DNA of 64,000 nt from assembly GCF_963678635.1 (NCBI RefSeq), contig NC_087068.1:40693649-40757648 (forward strand), in the 5' to 3' direction. The notes beneath the pieces were generated by a model. It searched no databases and was not told the DNA's origin. It worked only from the letters and a program-made list of their open reading frames with translations. Below are positions 1 to 11,780 of the stretch, piece after piece (position 1 is the stretch's first letter; each line of letters begins with the position of its first letter). Position numbers and translations under genes: made by a program. The DNA is from Symsagittifera roscoffensis. Taxonomy: Eukaryota; Xenacoelomorpha; Acoela; Convolutidae.

Positions 1-726
1 GCGCTTTTGTAGAGGAAGGACGGCTAAGATAAATTAACGTTACGACGGTGCATTTAATGCTGATAAATGACTACATTGATAAAAAGATTGTTTGCTGATA
101 TATATGCACTTTTTAACTCTGGTATGGCCCTATCCAGCTTGTGCACTTACCGTAACTAAATGGAAGGGCACCTTTTGTAATTAAATCTTTTGTGTTAACT
201 ATAGGTAAAAAGCTTGAAAAATGTAGTAGAATTAAACTTATGAGGAGGACAGCGTGTCAACAATTTTCATCTCATTTAGGCTGAAAAACGCCTAAAAATC
301 AGGCAGTTTTTTTGACACTTCGGTAACTTTTTAAGGAATCATATTTATTGAGATCTTTCATATGATGCGACACATGACTCCCTTCGAGATTTGTGTTCAA
401 AAAAAAGGACCTCACGCCATAGTTCCTTCTCATTCCCACCCTTCGAGAATCTTCGAAATAAAATCTTCACTAATGAGAGCAAATGAATTGAATCGTTGTT
501 TAACTATCGATTACTAAACGAATGGTCGGAACTTTCTATGCTTCTTGCACAGAAATCTTTCTTTTTATGTTTGCTTCGTCGTGAAGTTGAAAAGACTTTT
601 GAAGAAGATTTTTATGTATTTTAAAAATGAAGGTATAAAAAGAATGAGTATTAATTTTGGCAACTCAATGAAAAATCAATTAATATGAGAGTGTTAATCA
701 TCAGTAGATAGAGAAGTGGAGGTATT

Positions 727-1378
727 TCATTTTTTCTTCTGGAGCATGTTATCCGCAACAAATGTTTTCACTTCGGTAAAGTAGCGATCGCCGGTTGGGA
801 GAAATTGTACTGCTGAAGCTGCGGTGGCTTGCATTGTACCCGTTCTCTTCATTTTGGGTTTTGCCTTAGTCTTACCTCGCGTGCTATCTAACTTCTTCTT
901 GCCTAGCAATCTTTCACCCTCAGCTTTGGTTGCTTTCATCGTTGTATGCTTTGCAAGCTAAAAGCAGATCTATTGTTAGTTTTATACCCTTCAAGATCAT
1001 CGAGTATCTGGATTGGCTGCTTATTGTTGTTATGGTCGAAATGAAAAATATGCCTTATCTAAAAATAATTAGCTGGACATTTTTTTAAGTCATCACGCCT
1101 ATTCAAAAATCAAGCGATCAAACCTTGGGCTTCTTTGCAGCTGTTTTGCCTCTAGTTTTTCCTCTCGCCTTGCCTTTCGTTATTGTTTTGCCCTCTTTTG
1201 CCGTGACTTTCATTGTCTGCTGCTTTACTAGTTTCACTTTCTTCTTGGGAGCATCAATTTCTATTGTCACCGGCGCTTTTCGCTTTCTAGTGGTTCCAAT
1301 GGAGCCAACAAATGATTGCGATGCTTCCACAGTTTGCTGGATGGTCGTGGATCTCTTCAGCTTAGCTTTGGGGGGCAT
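727..1378 (-). CDS. Lysine-rich basic protein, two exons, array copy 1
   Basis: I do not recognise the family. I read a two-exon gene. Exon 1 (1378-1124) encodes 85 residues starting MPPKAKLKR. Exon 2 (957-727) encodes 76 residues ending MLQKKK. The intron (1123-958, 166 bp) has donor AAG/GTTTGA, which is weak, a branch-like ACTAACA and acceptor CTGCTTTTAG. Splicing keeps the frame and extends the same K/R/T-rich composition across the join, which is the main support. A further acceptor (CTAATCTACAG) lies 5 bases before the ATG, so a 5' non-coding exon or spliced leader is possible. The 161-residue product contains basic clusters such as PKKKVKLVK and TRKRK, suggesting nuclear location or nucleic-acid binding (inference). 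All three array copies keep the frame. If the intron is not real, these are two small proteins of 86 and 70 residues. Confidence 0.6.
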
Positions 1379-1600
1379 ATTTTGTCTGTAGATTAGCACA
1401 AATTAAATTATACGCAAAGCTGCAGAAAATGTTTAGAGTGAAAAAAGAATCAGTATTGAGCTCGCAAGACAAAACAACGTAATCGAAGAGCGTAGAAATT
1501 GATTTTATGTGGTAGAAACTGCGTATTTCCAACTGACTGTTAACTCAATACTACGCTACTACGAGCAAAAACGGAGGTTGAACAGGCCATGCTTTGTAAT

Positions 1601-1610
1601 AAATATATAA
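1601..1610 (-). promoter_or_regulatory. Possible TATA box of the basic-protein gene
   Basis: TTATATATTT on the minus strand lies about 225 bp upstream of the coding start and is conserved in units 2 (about 7590-7600) and 3. It could position transcription of a 5' exon that splices to the CTACAG acceptor at 1386-1387. The motif is nearly symmetric and the region is AT-rich, so chance is a serious alternative. Confidence 0.25.
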
Positions 1611-2529
1611 GAACAGCAGCATAGAGTAAGTAGATGTAATAATCTAAAGAACTGCACCATTACGACTATCACAAGTACCACACGACAAAGAATACCTCAG
1701 AGCGTTTAAAAGTAAATTAAACAAAAGTGCTTTAGTATTCAAAGTAACGCTTTTTTGTTTGTGAGAAACATATGATGACAGGTTTTTTGCATTGCTGACA
1801 TTGAAAAATGTTGCTGAAACTTGTTTTAATGAGGGGAATTGTTTTCTCTATGTAGCCTAAATAGAATTTCTACTTTCAAGACTCTTCATTTGGTTGTGTT
1901 TTTCAGCTCACTGGAAATTCTTTAAGCTTTAAAATCACATACACAATGATCTCTTACAAATCACGGTTTGTGCTTTGAATCATTTTGGTGCACATTTGTT
2001 ACTAATCTTAAGAACCAGATGCTTTTAAATAAGACAAGTAGTTTTTCTCGATACTCGTGAAGTTTTATATACCTTACTGAAGCCTAATCGCCTTTATAGA
2101 GGACAAAACTATTTAAATAAATTTATCGATTCAAAGTATGTGTTAATCTTTTAACGTTTAGTAGTGTATCTGTTGCTGGGAGACTTTTAAATTCAACTGA
2201 AGGCTGCGAACAATTATTTTTCCCCTTCTGATTAGCACGGGTATTGCAATTTTACTCGAGCCTGTACTCTTTTTGGCAATACCTAGAAAGAGCGCTTTTT
2301 TCAAACAAATTGAAAATAGACGCAAACAACTAATTGAAATTTAATTGCCCAAAAAAGCAGAGTTGTGGTGGTCGTATAAGTTAGTTGTTGCTGTTGTTGT
2401 TGCCTCGTCTCCTTCATAGGCAGCGGGTTTCGTTTCGTTTTTGTTTCTCCTTTATCTCGGTAGGAGATGAAAGTTAGTTTGAGTTGCTTTGTCTCGTCCA
2501 CAGTCCAGTGTCGCTGGCCCGCGTCGGGA

Positions 2530-2536
2530 TATATAA
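2530..2536 (+). promoter_or_regulatory. TATA-like box before the hairpin-rich segment (unit 1)
   Basis: TATATAA follows a locally GC-rich stretch (CGCTGGCCCGCGTCGGGA) and sits about 30 bp before GTTAGTTGAACG, which resembles an initiator. The arrangement is conserved in unit 2 (8519-8525) and unit 3 (61797-61803). It would drive plus-strand transcription through the hairpin-rich segment. No downstream reading frame is convincing. Confidence 0.35.
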
Positions 2537-2574
2537 GGCATATCTAATTTGTGGGTTAGTTGAACGTCGGTTTG

Positions 2575-2870
2575 AGACTGGACTTCGTCTAAGTGGGCCT
2601 CTCGTCTTTTTATGTTGTTGTGAGGCAAGCATCCTCCGGCATGCTTATTATTTCTTGAAGGAAGTATAGCTACCCGGAGGAGGTCAGTCCAGAGACTGAG
2701 GACATCTGGATCTGTCGGTCTTCCTCGACAGTGAAATATGTGATTAACATCATGAGGGCCTTGACTTTAATGAGGCCTATTAACACAGATTTCACAGACG
2801 TTTGTAGGTTTTAACCTACTCCGATAATTATTCACCAAGGGAGAGTATCCTAGTCGGAGCTGAGCAAGTT
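2575..2870 (+). other. Conserved hairpin-rich segment, unit 1 (possible structured RNA)
   Basis: Several short perfect inverted repeats lie close together: CAGTC/GACTG (2685-2698), CTGTCG/CGACAG with an 8-base loop (2712-2731), GTAGGTTTTAACCTAC (2804-2819) and CTCCGA/TCGGAG (2819-2859). In units 2 and 3 a GGCCTC/GAGGCC pair lies just upstream; in unit 1 one arm has a changed base. No known small RNA was recognised. It may be a structured non-coding RNA, the 5' leader of a transcript, or a decayed mobile element. Confidence 0.3.
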
Positions 2871-4355
2871 TTTACCTGGCATCACGATCGAGCCTATTCA
2901 TCTACACTATCGTTTTTTTCTGGTGGAATTGAGTAAAGCAATTTGTTTAGGTGGTTCTTGGTGTAGACTTTAACCGTTCAATTACTACTACTACTTACTG
3001 TTGTTTCATGATCCGCTGAACGGGGAGGGCGACTGCCAAGTAACAATTGTATTGAGCATTTCGTTGTGCAGTCGGCCAATATGTGTCATTCTTACACAGA
3101 CGGTGACAGTTCTCAACGCTTCATTTTGTTTAACTTGTAGCTTATTCCAGTCAGTAGCACAGAGACGTTAGTCAAAATTTATATCGCATTTACCCTCTTT
3201 CGATTCCTTAAAAGCAATTATGTTGCCATCGAAAACGTTGGTGGCAGAAACAGTCATCGGAAATAAATCTCAGTTGTGGTGATTGGGTTATATGAAAGTG
3301 ATTTGTTGTTGGTCGAGCTGTTTCAAATAACACAAAAACTGACGGGGAAAACGAGGTACATTTTTTTCTACTTTTTTACCCTTGCAATAAGCAAGTTTGT
3401 TGCAAACGGACATTTTTTCCCGTGAACAACTTTATTCACAGGCTGACTGAATTTTTAGGTCATCATCAAGACTACTTTTGTCAATTAACAGGCGACTTCG
3501 AAATTTGTTTTTTTAGGTTGCTGGTAAAATTTACAAATTCAGTTCCAGTTTTTTTAATTCGTTTTCTCTCTCTTTACTTGGCTTAAAAGGTTTCATTTTG
3601 ATAGATCTAGTTTTTTTCGACAGCTATTTTATTTCTTTTTTTGACTAAGCGGCTTTTTTGCATTGTATCGCAAGCTCTTCTTCGCCTCTGTGTTGACTTT
3701 GAAGTTACAGCGAGCAATAAATATTACTTAGCCAGAAAACGGATCGACGATTTTAAAATAGTTATAATTTCTCTCAGCTCATTCCTTTTATCAAAAGACG
3801 AGAAAAACTGGATTTTTTCTAATTCATGAATTTTCCAATGACAATTGAAAACGCCGAATGTTTACATTGCTCAATTACAGATTACAGTTTCTGATTGCTT
3901 TTTTTTCTTTACTGAAGTTTTTTGCTGTATCCTTGTCTTCTCAAATTAAAAAGAAACTCCGGTTTTTAAAAGTTATTGTTTGTGCACCATCACAAATAAC
4001 ACCATCTTCCAAATGTTGATTAAACCAATCTACCAATTTAATTTTAGTTAAGGATAGCGGTTCAACCGTACAATTCCTTTCCCCGCCCCAATCCGATTTG
4101 AGGGAGAAAATATGATTTTTTCATAATCTAATTTTGAGAGTAGCCTAGATCCGTTCAAAATTAACCGTATTTTAAAAGAAACTTGAATTGAAACATTATT
4201 TTGTGTAATTACCAGCATATACAAATTCAATCCCGCATAAAAGATGAAAAAACCAGTTTTATTTGCGCGTGTGTTTTTGAAATGCATACTTAGTACACAA
4301 TACTTAATTTCCCAAAAAATACAACTTCTCAAAAGTTTTCCCAGTGTCGAGAAAA

Positions 4356-5672
4356 ACTGATAAATACGCAATCAACCTCGCCTGGAAACCTCTTACTGGC
4401 GCAATGCCTTACCGCTAAGCAAATACAACTTTAATCTGAATAAATCACAATTCAAAGAGGGCATTTACTTATTAAACAGATGGGAACAGACCAAAACCCT
4501 TCTCAATTGTGCATGTAGTGCAAATTTTAAATTGACACATGCCCTGCACTGTGCAAAGGGCGGTTACACACACAAGACACAATGAAATTTGAGAAACATT
4601 CGCCAAACTTATGAACGAGGTTTGCCATGATGTCGAGATTGAGCCAAAATTTCAGACTTTGAAAGGCAAAAGCTTTGTCAACAATTCAACTACAACTGAA
4701 GATGAGGCACAACTTGACATTAGAGCAAACTGACTCTGTGTTTCACGAACTAGCCGCGCTTTCTTTGTTGTGAAAATTTTCAACCTGATAAGAAACTGAC
4801 AAATACAAAATCGACCTGGCCTCTGTAAAGGGAGCCACTAAATGGCTCAATGCCTTACCACTAAGCAGATACAAGTTCAATCTGATCAAATTAGAATTCA
4901 TAGATGGCATTTACTTAGGATACGGATGGGAACCGACCAAAACACCTCTCACGTGTGCATGTGGTGCAAATTTTAAATTGACACATGCCCTGCACTGTGC
5001 AAAGGGCGGTTACACACACAAGACACAATGTAATTCGAGAAACATTCGCCAAACTTATGAACGAGGTTTGCCATGATGTCGAGATTGAGCCGAAATTTCA
5101 GACTTTGAAAGGCAAAAGCTTTGTCAACAATTCAACTACAACTGAAGATGAGGCACAACTTGACATTAGAGCAAACTGACTCTGTGTTTCACGAACTAGC
5201 CGCGCTTTCTTTGTTGTGAAAATTTTCAACCTGATAAGAAACTGACAAATACAAAATCGACCTGGCCTCTGTAAAGGGAGCCACTAAATGGCTCAATGCC
5301 TTACCACTAAGCAGATACAAGTTCAATCTGATCAAATTAGAATTCATAGATGGCATTTACTTAGGATACGGATGGGAACCAACCAAAACACCTCTCACGT
5401 GTGCATGTGGTGCAAGTTTTAAATTCACACATGCCCTACACTGTGCAAAGGGTGGTTACACACCCATAAGACAAATGAAATTAGGGACACATTCACCAAA
5501 CTTATGAATGAGGTGCGCCGTGACGTCAAGATTGAGCCAAAATTTCAGGCATTGAAAGCCGAAAGCTTTGTCAAAAACTCAACTACGACTGAAGATGAGG
5601 CACAACTTGACATTAAAGCAAACGGACCTGTGGTTCACGATTCAGTCGCGTTTTGTTTCTGTGAAAATTTTC
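4356..5672 (+). repeat. Three internal subrepeats of about 440 bp
   Basis: The segment beginning ACTGA(C/T)AAATAC starts at 4356, 4795 and 5241. Copies 2 and 3 are nearly identical; copy 1 and the distal end of copy 3 are more diverged. Unit 2 has only two copies (starts 34688 and 58510), so one copy was gained in unit 1 or lost in unit 2. Each copy spans the zinc-finger-like to DVEIEP part of the reverse-transcriptase remnant. Confidence 0.85.
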
Positions 5673-6003
5673 AACCCCCATGCAAAAAATGCACAAAGAC
5701 GCATACAAGTATCACGAAACGCTGAAGAACTCCACATTTCAGCAAAAGAATTTTAAACCTAAAGCAGAGTAGCTTCTGCCCGCTAGTTTCCGGATGCACC
5801 GGTGGCGCTGCTCCAACAGCCACGCGGACGATGCAGCGATTAGCCGAAAAACTAAGTGAAAAAAGACAAGAAAGCTATCCAGAATCGATAAACTACATAG
5901 CTAAAATAAGCTTCGCGCCCCTGAGGAGCTCTATACTTAGTAAAAGGGGTGTAGATCGCTGGGCAAAGTTCAATTTATTGCCAACTCCTTTAGCGCTTTT
6001 GTA
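4356..6003 (+). pseudogene. Non-LTR reverse-transcriptase C-terminal remnant, unit 1
   Basis: Conceptual translation across several frames gives pieces I recognise as the region after the RT domain in a large metazoan, mostly cnidarian, non-LTR family. They are: a WLNALPLSRYKFNL-type segment, a zinc-finger-like CACG..H.LHC..GGY motif, the RHNEIRDTF-like segment, DVEIEPKFQ, a DIKANG...KIFNPHAK stretch that may be the endonuclease-like core, and a C-terminal CTGGAAPTATRTMQRLAEKL segment ending at a TAG (6001-6003). Stops and frameshifts interrupt it repeatedly. Part of it is present three times with periods of 439 and 446 bp. The full RT domain is absent, so this is a 5'-truncated, dead copy carried along by the tandem array. 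Confidence 0.72.
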
Positions 6004-6717
6004 GAGGAAGGACGGCTAAGATAAATTAACGTTACGACGGTGCATTTAATGCTGATAAATGACTACATTGATAAAAAGATTGTTTGCTGATATATATGCA
6101 TTTTTTAACTCTGGTATGGCGCTATCCAGCTTGTGCACTTACCGTAACTAAATGGAAGGGCACCTTTTGTAATTAAATCTTTTGTGTTAAATATAGGTAA
6201 AAAGCTTGAAAAAAGTAGTAGAATTAAACTTATGAGGAGGACAGCGTGTCAACAATTTTCATCTTATTTAGGCTGAAAAACGCCTAAAAATCAGGCAGTT
6301 TTTTTGACACTTCGGTAACTTTTTAAGGAATCATATTTAATGAGATCTTTCATATGATGCGACACATGACTCCCTTCGAGATTTGTGTTCAAAAAAAGGA
6401 CCTCACGCCATAGTTCCTTCTCATTCCCACCCTTCGAGAATCTTCGAAATAAAATCTTCACTAATGAGAGCAAATGAATTGAATCATTGTTTAACTATCG
6501 ATTACTAAACGAATGGTCGGAACTTTCTATGCTTCTTGCACAGAAATCTTTCTTTTTATGTTTGCTTCGTCGTGAAGTTGAAAAGACTTTTGAAGAAGAT
6601 TTTTATGTAGTTCAAAAATAATAGTATAAACAGAATGAGTATTAAGTTTGGCAACTCAATGAAAAATCAATTAATATGAGAGTGTTAATCATCAGTAGAT
6701 AGAGAAGTGGAGGTATT

Positions 6718-7369
6718 TCATTTTTTCTTCTGGAGCCTGTTATCCGCAACAAATGTTTTCACTTCGGTAAAGTAGCGATCGCCGGTTGGGAGAAATTGTA
6801 CTGCTGAAGCTGCGGTGGCTTGCATTGTACCCGTTCTCTTCATTTTGGGTTTTGCCTTAGTCTTACCTCGCGTGCTATCTAACTTCTTCTTGCCTAGCAA
6901 TCTTTCACCTTCAGCTTTGGTTGCTTTCATCGTTGTATGCTTTGCAAGCTAAAAGCAGATTTATTGTTAGTTTTATACCCTTCAAGATCATCGAGTATCT
7001 GGATTGGCTGCTTATTGTTGTTATGGTCGAAATGAAAAATATGCCTTATCTAAAAATAATTAGCTGGGCATTTTTTCAAGTCATCACGCCTATTCAAAAA
7101 TCAAGCCATCAAACCTTGGGCTTCTTTGCAGCTGTTTTGCTTCTAGTTTTTCCTCTCGCCTTGCCTTTCGTTATTGTTTTGCCCTCTTTTGCCGTGACTT
7201 TCATTGTCTGCTGCTTTACTAGTTTCACTTTCTTCTTGGGAGCATCAATTTCTACTGTCACCGGCGCTTTTCGCTTTCTAGTGGTTCCAATGGAGCCAAC
7301 AAATGATTGCGATGCTTCCACAGTTTGCTGGATGGTCGTGGATCTCTTCAGCTTAGCTTTTGGGGGCAT
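6718..7369 (-). CDS. Lysine-rich basic protein, two exons, array copy 2
   Basis: This is the second copy of the two-exon gene, with exon 1 at 7369-7115 and exon 2 at 6948-6718. Donor, acceptor and upstream acceptor are as in copy 1. By eye, differences from copy 1 are few and mostly conservative (Val for Ile in the PVTxEID segment, Ser for Gly near the end of exon 1, Arg for Met six residues from the C-terminus), and none breaks the frame. Intactness in all copies fits either recent duplication or purifying selection, which cannot be separated here. The unit is interrupted downstream by two retrotransposons, but this gene is untouched. Confidence 0.58.
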
Positions 7370-8563
7370 ATTTTTTCTGTAGATTTGCACAAATTAAATT
7401 ATACGCAAAGCTGCAGAAAATGTTTAGAGTGAAAAAAGAATCAGTATTGAGCTCGCAAGACAAAACAACGTAATCGAAGAGCGTAGAAATTGATTTTATG
7501 TGGTAGAAACTGCGTATTTCCAACTGACTGTTAACTCAATACTGCGCTACTACGAGCAAGAACGGAGGTTGAACGTGCCATGCTTTGTAATAAATATATA
7601 AGAACAGCAGCATAGAGTAAGTAGATGTAATAATCTAAAGAACTGCACCATTACGACTATCGCAAGTAGCACACGACAAAGAATACGTCAAAGCGTTTAA
7701 AAGTAAATTGAACAAAAGTGCTTTAGTACTCAAAGTAACGCTTTTTTGTTTGTGAGAAACATATGATGACAGGTTCTTTGCATTGCTGACATTGAAAAAC
7801 ATTGCTGAAACTTGTTTTAATGAGGGGAATTGTTTTCTCTATGTAGCTTAAATAGAATTTCTACTTTGAAGACTCTTCATTTGGTTGTGTTTTTCAGCTC
7901 ACTGGAAATTCTCTAAGCTTTAAAATCACATACATACATGATCTCTTACAAATCACGGTTTATTAGGTTTGTGCTTTGCCATTTTGGTGCACATTTGTCA
8001 CTAATCTTAAGAACCAGATGCTTTTAAATAAGACAAGTAGTTTTTCTCGATACTCGTGAAGTTTTATATACCTTACTGAAACCTAATCGCCTTTATAGAG
8101 GACAAAACTATTTAAATAAATTCATCGATTCAAAGTATGTGCTAATCTTTTAACGTTTAGTAGTGTATCTGTTGCTGGGAGACTTTTAAATTCAACTGAA
8201 GGCTGCGAACAATTATTTTTCCCCTTCTGATTAGCACGGGTATTGCAATTTTACTCGAGCCTGTACTTTTTTTGGCAATACCTAGAAAGAGCGCTTTTTT
8301 CAAACAAATTGAAAATGGACGCAAACAACTGAAAATGGACGAAAAGCAGAGTTGTGGTGGTCGTATAAGTTAGTTGTTGCTGTTGTTGTTGCCTCGTCTC
8401 CATCATAGGCAGCGGGTTTCGTTTCGTTTTTGTTTCTCCTTTATCTCGGTAGGAGATGAAAGTTAGTTTGAGTTGCTTTGTCTCGTCCACAGTCCAGTGT
8501 CGCTGGCCCGCGTCGGGATATATAAGGCATATCTAATTTGTGGGTTAGTTGAACGTCGGTTTG

Positions 8564-8859
8564 AGACTGGACTTCGTCTAAATGGGCCTCTCGTCTTGTT
8601 ATGTTGTTGTGAGGCCAGCATCCTCCGGCATGCTTATTATTTCTTGAAGGAAGTATAGCTACCCGGAGGAGGTCAGTCCAGAGACTGAGGACATGTGGAT
8701 CTGTCGGTCTTCCTCGACAGTGAAATATGTGATTAACATCATGAGGGCCTTGACTTTAATGAGGCCTATTAACACAGATTCCACAGACGTTTGTAGGTTT
8801 TAACCTACTCCGATAATTATTCACCAAGGGAGAGTATCCTAGTCGGAGCTGAGCAAGTT
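8564..8859 (+). other. Conserved hairpin-rich segment, unit 2
   Basis: This is the copy in unit 2, with CTGTCG/CGACAG at 8701-8720 and GTAGGTTTTAACCTAC at 8793-8808. The GGCCTC/GAGGCC pair around 8586-8614 is intact here. It lies downstream of the TATA-like box at 8519-8525. Confidence 0.3.
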
Positions 8860-10146
8860 TTTACCTGGCATCACGATCGAGCCTATTCATCTACACTATC
8901 GTTTTTTTCTGGTGGAATTGAGTAAAGCAATTTGTTTAGGTGGTTCTTGGTGTAGACTTTAACCGTTCTAGTACTACTACTACTTACTGTTGTTTCATGA
9001 TCCGCTCAACGGGGAGGGCGACTGCCAAGTAACAATTGTATTGAGCATTTCGTTGTGCAGTCGGCCAATATGTGTCATTCTTACACAGACGGTGACAGTT
9101 CACAACGCGTCATTTTGTTTAACTTGTAGCTTATTCCAGTCAGTAGCACAGAGAAGTTAGTCAAAAGTTATATCGCATTAACCCTCTTTCGATTCCTTAA
9201 AAGCAATTATGTTGCCATCGAAAACAGAGACAGTCATCGGAAATAAATCTCAGTTGTGGTGATTGGGTTATATGAAAGTGATTTGTTGTTGGTCGAGCTG
9301 TTTCAAATAACACAAAAACTGACGGGGAAAACGAGGTACATTTTTTTTACTTTTTTACCCTTGCAATAAGCAAGTTTGTTGCAAACGGACATTTTTTCCC
9401 GTAAACAACTTTATTCACAGGCTGACTGAATTTTTTGGTCATCATCAAGACTACTTTTGTCAATTAACAGGCGACTTCGAAATTTGTTTTTTTTAGGTTG
9501 CTGGTAAAATTTACAACTCCAGTTCCAGTTTCTTTAATTCGTTTTCTCTCTCTTTACTTGGCTTAAAAGGTTTCATTTTGATAGATCTAGTTTTTTTCTT
9601 TTATTTTATTTCTTTTTTTGACTAAGCGGCTTTTTTGCATTGTATCGCAAGCTCCTCTTCGCCTCTGTGTTGACTTTGAAGTTACAGCGAGCAATAAATA
9701 TTACTTAGCCAGAAAACGGATCGACGATTTTAAAATAGTTATAATTTCTCTCAGCTCATTCCTTTTATCAAAAGACGAGAAAAACTGGATTTCATGAATT
9801 TTCCAATGACAATTGAAAGCGCCGAATGTTTACATTGCTCAATTACAGATTACAGTTTCTGATTGCTTTTTTTTCTTTACTGAAGTTTTTTGCTGTATCC
9901 TTGTCTTCTCAAATTAAAAAGAAACTCCGGTTTTTAAAAGTTATTGTTTGTGCACCATCACAAATAACACCATCTTCCAAATGTTGATTAAACCAATCTA
10001 CCAATTTAATTTTAGTTAAGGATAGCGGTTCAACCGTACAATTCCTTTCCCCGCCCCAATCCGATTTGAGGGAGAAAATATGATTTTTTCATAATCTAAT
10101 TTTGAGAGTAGCCTAGATCCGTTCAAAATTAACCGTATTTTAAAAG

Positions 10147-11033
10147 TGTAACATTCGCCCCAATACTACACAGCGACAGAGCGTAGAAAAAGTACCTATC
10201 AACGACTGGCAGGCGTCAGTTACCTTAATCCTACTCGCTTTTCAACGTCTCGACCTTGCCAGTTGATTTTCTGGTCTGTCTAGGGCAGAGTAAAAAGTTA
10301 CCATTTTTAGGCCATCAGTCAAACGACTTTTGATCAGCTTTCGTTTACATGCGAACACAACCACATAGCTGAGTCTCGGATCCTCAGACTACGTGATTGT
10401 CATTAAAAACACGGCTCGAACAACCTATTTTAACATGTTTTTGTGTGACAGTTCTATATTAAATCCATTGGAGATGGATTGACCCTTTCCTCTTTCTAGC
10501 TACTCATATTCTGAAATATCAAGCAATAACGGTGTTAATTAAGAGATCTATGACATTCAGGTAGCTACAAAGTTGGCTCTATACAGTCCCTTCACATAAA
10601 CAGTCTCTGGGGGACCAAGCCTCCACTCCCGTGATATTCCAGCGATAACGCTCTTATCTCTTCTGATTTGCGTCCCAGGAGGGTTCCGTGGTATATTTCT
10701 TCCCCCACTGAAGCCTCCTTCTCCACCAATATTCACTGCTAAGGTCCTTATCGTGTGTTGTTTCCACGATAAGAGGCTTTGTATTTCTCGTCTCCTGTAC
10801 GACTGTTTTTCACAATTTCTGTCGTTGTTCTTTTTATTTTCGTCACTTTTTGGCTCAAAATGGCCGTTTTTCGTATTTCTGAGAAATGTCAACTTGAAAA
10901 TCGAAATTTTAAAAAATAAATATTCCAGAACATTCTGACCCTCCTTTCAAGCACTTTTTTGCTGTTAAGGCCTTTTCTCTCTGTTTCGTGCTTCGTCGGA
11001 AGGTTGCGCTGTGCCATCTGGCAGAATGGCACA
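10147..11033 (-). repeat. Element A 3' LTR
   Basis: This is the 887-bp partner of the LTR at 33621-34507, the same length with no indel. Its inner edge abuts the polypurine tract GTCCGGGGAGTA (sense). Its outer edge follows AAG of the host repeat (10144-10146). Confidence 0.95.
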
Positions 11034-11070
11034 TACTCCCCGGACAGTCCCCATCAATGTCCCTATTGAT
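11034..11070 (-). promoter_or_regulatory. Element A 3' polypurine tract with upstream hairpin
   Basis: The sense strand reads GTCCGGGGAGTA immediately before the 3' LTR (TGTGCC). Plus-strand 11053-11070 is ATCAATG-TCCC-TATTGAT, a stem-loop with the same loop as the central copy but different paired bases. The polypurine tract primes plus-strand synthesis in this class of element; the hairpin role is unknown. Confidence 0.75.
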
Positions 11071-11780
11071 CGCATAGCACCAGGTTATCGTCAAGTAGTT
11101 ATCCAGTTTTCTGTAATCAATCTTACAAATCGCATAAGAAAATGAAATTTATCTACCCCACCTCAACTCACTACGTGTTCACAAATGGCATCGTACTAAA
11201 TCTCACTGCCCTTCAACATTTTCACAAAATTTGCACCATGAGGAGTGTCCTAGATAAAATTTCTTTTCTGACTACTTACGTCGTCTTGCCATAAAACTTC
11301 TTTTCGCTCTTTGTGATTAAAAAGTGGGACGTGGCACGGCCACGCACCCGTTAAAATTAACTTAACATTACTCACCAAGTATAATCAGTCATTTATGCGG
11401 TCCTTTCAATATTAAAACTAAGAAACTCTGTGGCTAGGAAAGTTATTGAGCTACCCACCCTTCTCGAGCGAGTTTACTCAAACTTACCATGTCGCCACAC
11501 AGTGAATTTGTGTCTTACACAGGTTAAAAACTTCAGTCGTGAATAAATAGGTAAATATACTCACCTAGGTTCCTCATATACATACATAAATAGCCATAAC
11601 TAAAATCAAGAATTTCAACAATTTTAACAATTGCAACATTTTCAAAGTTTGGTTTGACCAAACTAAATCAAAACAGAAAGTTTCACAAGTTCAATAATCA
11701 AAACTTGGTTGATTGGTTCAAGTTTTAGCACACAAAGACAATCAAGTTTTCTCTCCTTCTCTTCTCTTCTTTGTTCATCT
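11046..11780 (-). other. Element A 3' untranslated region
   Basis: This is about 735 bases between the ORF2 end and the polypurine tract, AT-rich, with no gene seen. It contains the hairpin described just upstream of the tract. Confidence 0.6.

Larger units (their letters stand above)
1..5992. repeat. Tandem repeat unit 1 (complete, about 6.0 kb)
   Basis: The sequence starting at 1 recurs nearly base for base at 5993 and at 59261, so the window opens exactly at a unit boundary. In order the unit holds: a non-coding stretch (1-726), a minus-strand two-exon gene (727-1385), an AT-rich spacer (1400-2480), a TATA-like box and hairpin-rich segment (2530-2870), an AT-rich spacer with no gene I can support (2870-4355), and a degraded plus-strand non-LTR retrotransposon tail (4356-6003). 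The first 12 bases are the end of that tail from a preceding unit lying outside the window. Divergence from unit 2 is a few percent by eye. Whether the array is longer on the left cannot be seen. Confidence 0.93.
5993..10146. repeat. Tandem repeat unit 2, left part (before element A)
   Basis: This matches unit 1 positions 1-4155 with scattered substitutions and small indels. For example, the 13-bp stretch at 3225-3240 in unit 1 is missing here, and the segment near 2336 is rearranged. The match ends abruptly at 10146, where element A begins. The unit resumes at 34508, and after a second insertion at 58332. With both elements and their target duplications removed, unit 2 is about 5,520 bp. That is shorter than unit 1 mainly because it has two instead of three internal 440-bp subrepeats. 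Confidence 0.93.

Noticed and set aside
2301-2501. Minus-strand frame with a polyglutamine run (also in units 2 and 3)
   Set aside because: The frame changes C-terminus between units because of local rearrangement, and the glutamines come from a simple GTT/GCT repeat.
2865-2895. TTACCTGGCATCACGATCG resembles the 5' end of U1 snRNA
   Set aside because: The match is short, the rest of U1 (its loops and Sm site) is not found downstream, and it lies inside an unrelated hairpin region.
3641-3829. 62-codon plus-strand frame in unit 1
   Set aside because: It is disrupted in units 2 and 3 by small deletions, so it is not conserved as a protein.
10557-10892. 111-codon minus-strand frame in both LTRs of element A
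   Set aside because: Its conservation follows from LTR identity, the codons differ at nonsynonymous sites between LTRs, and no domain is visible.
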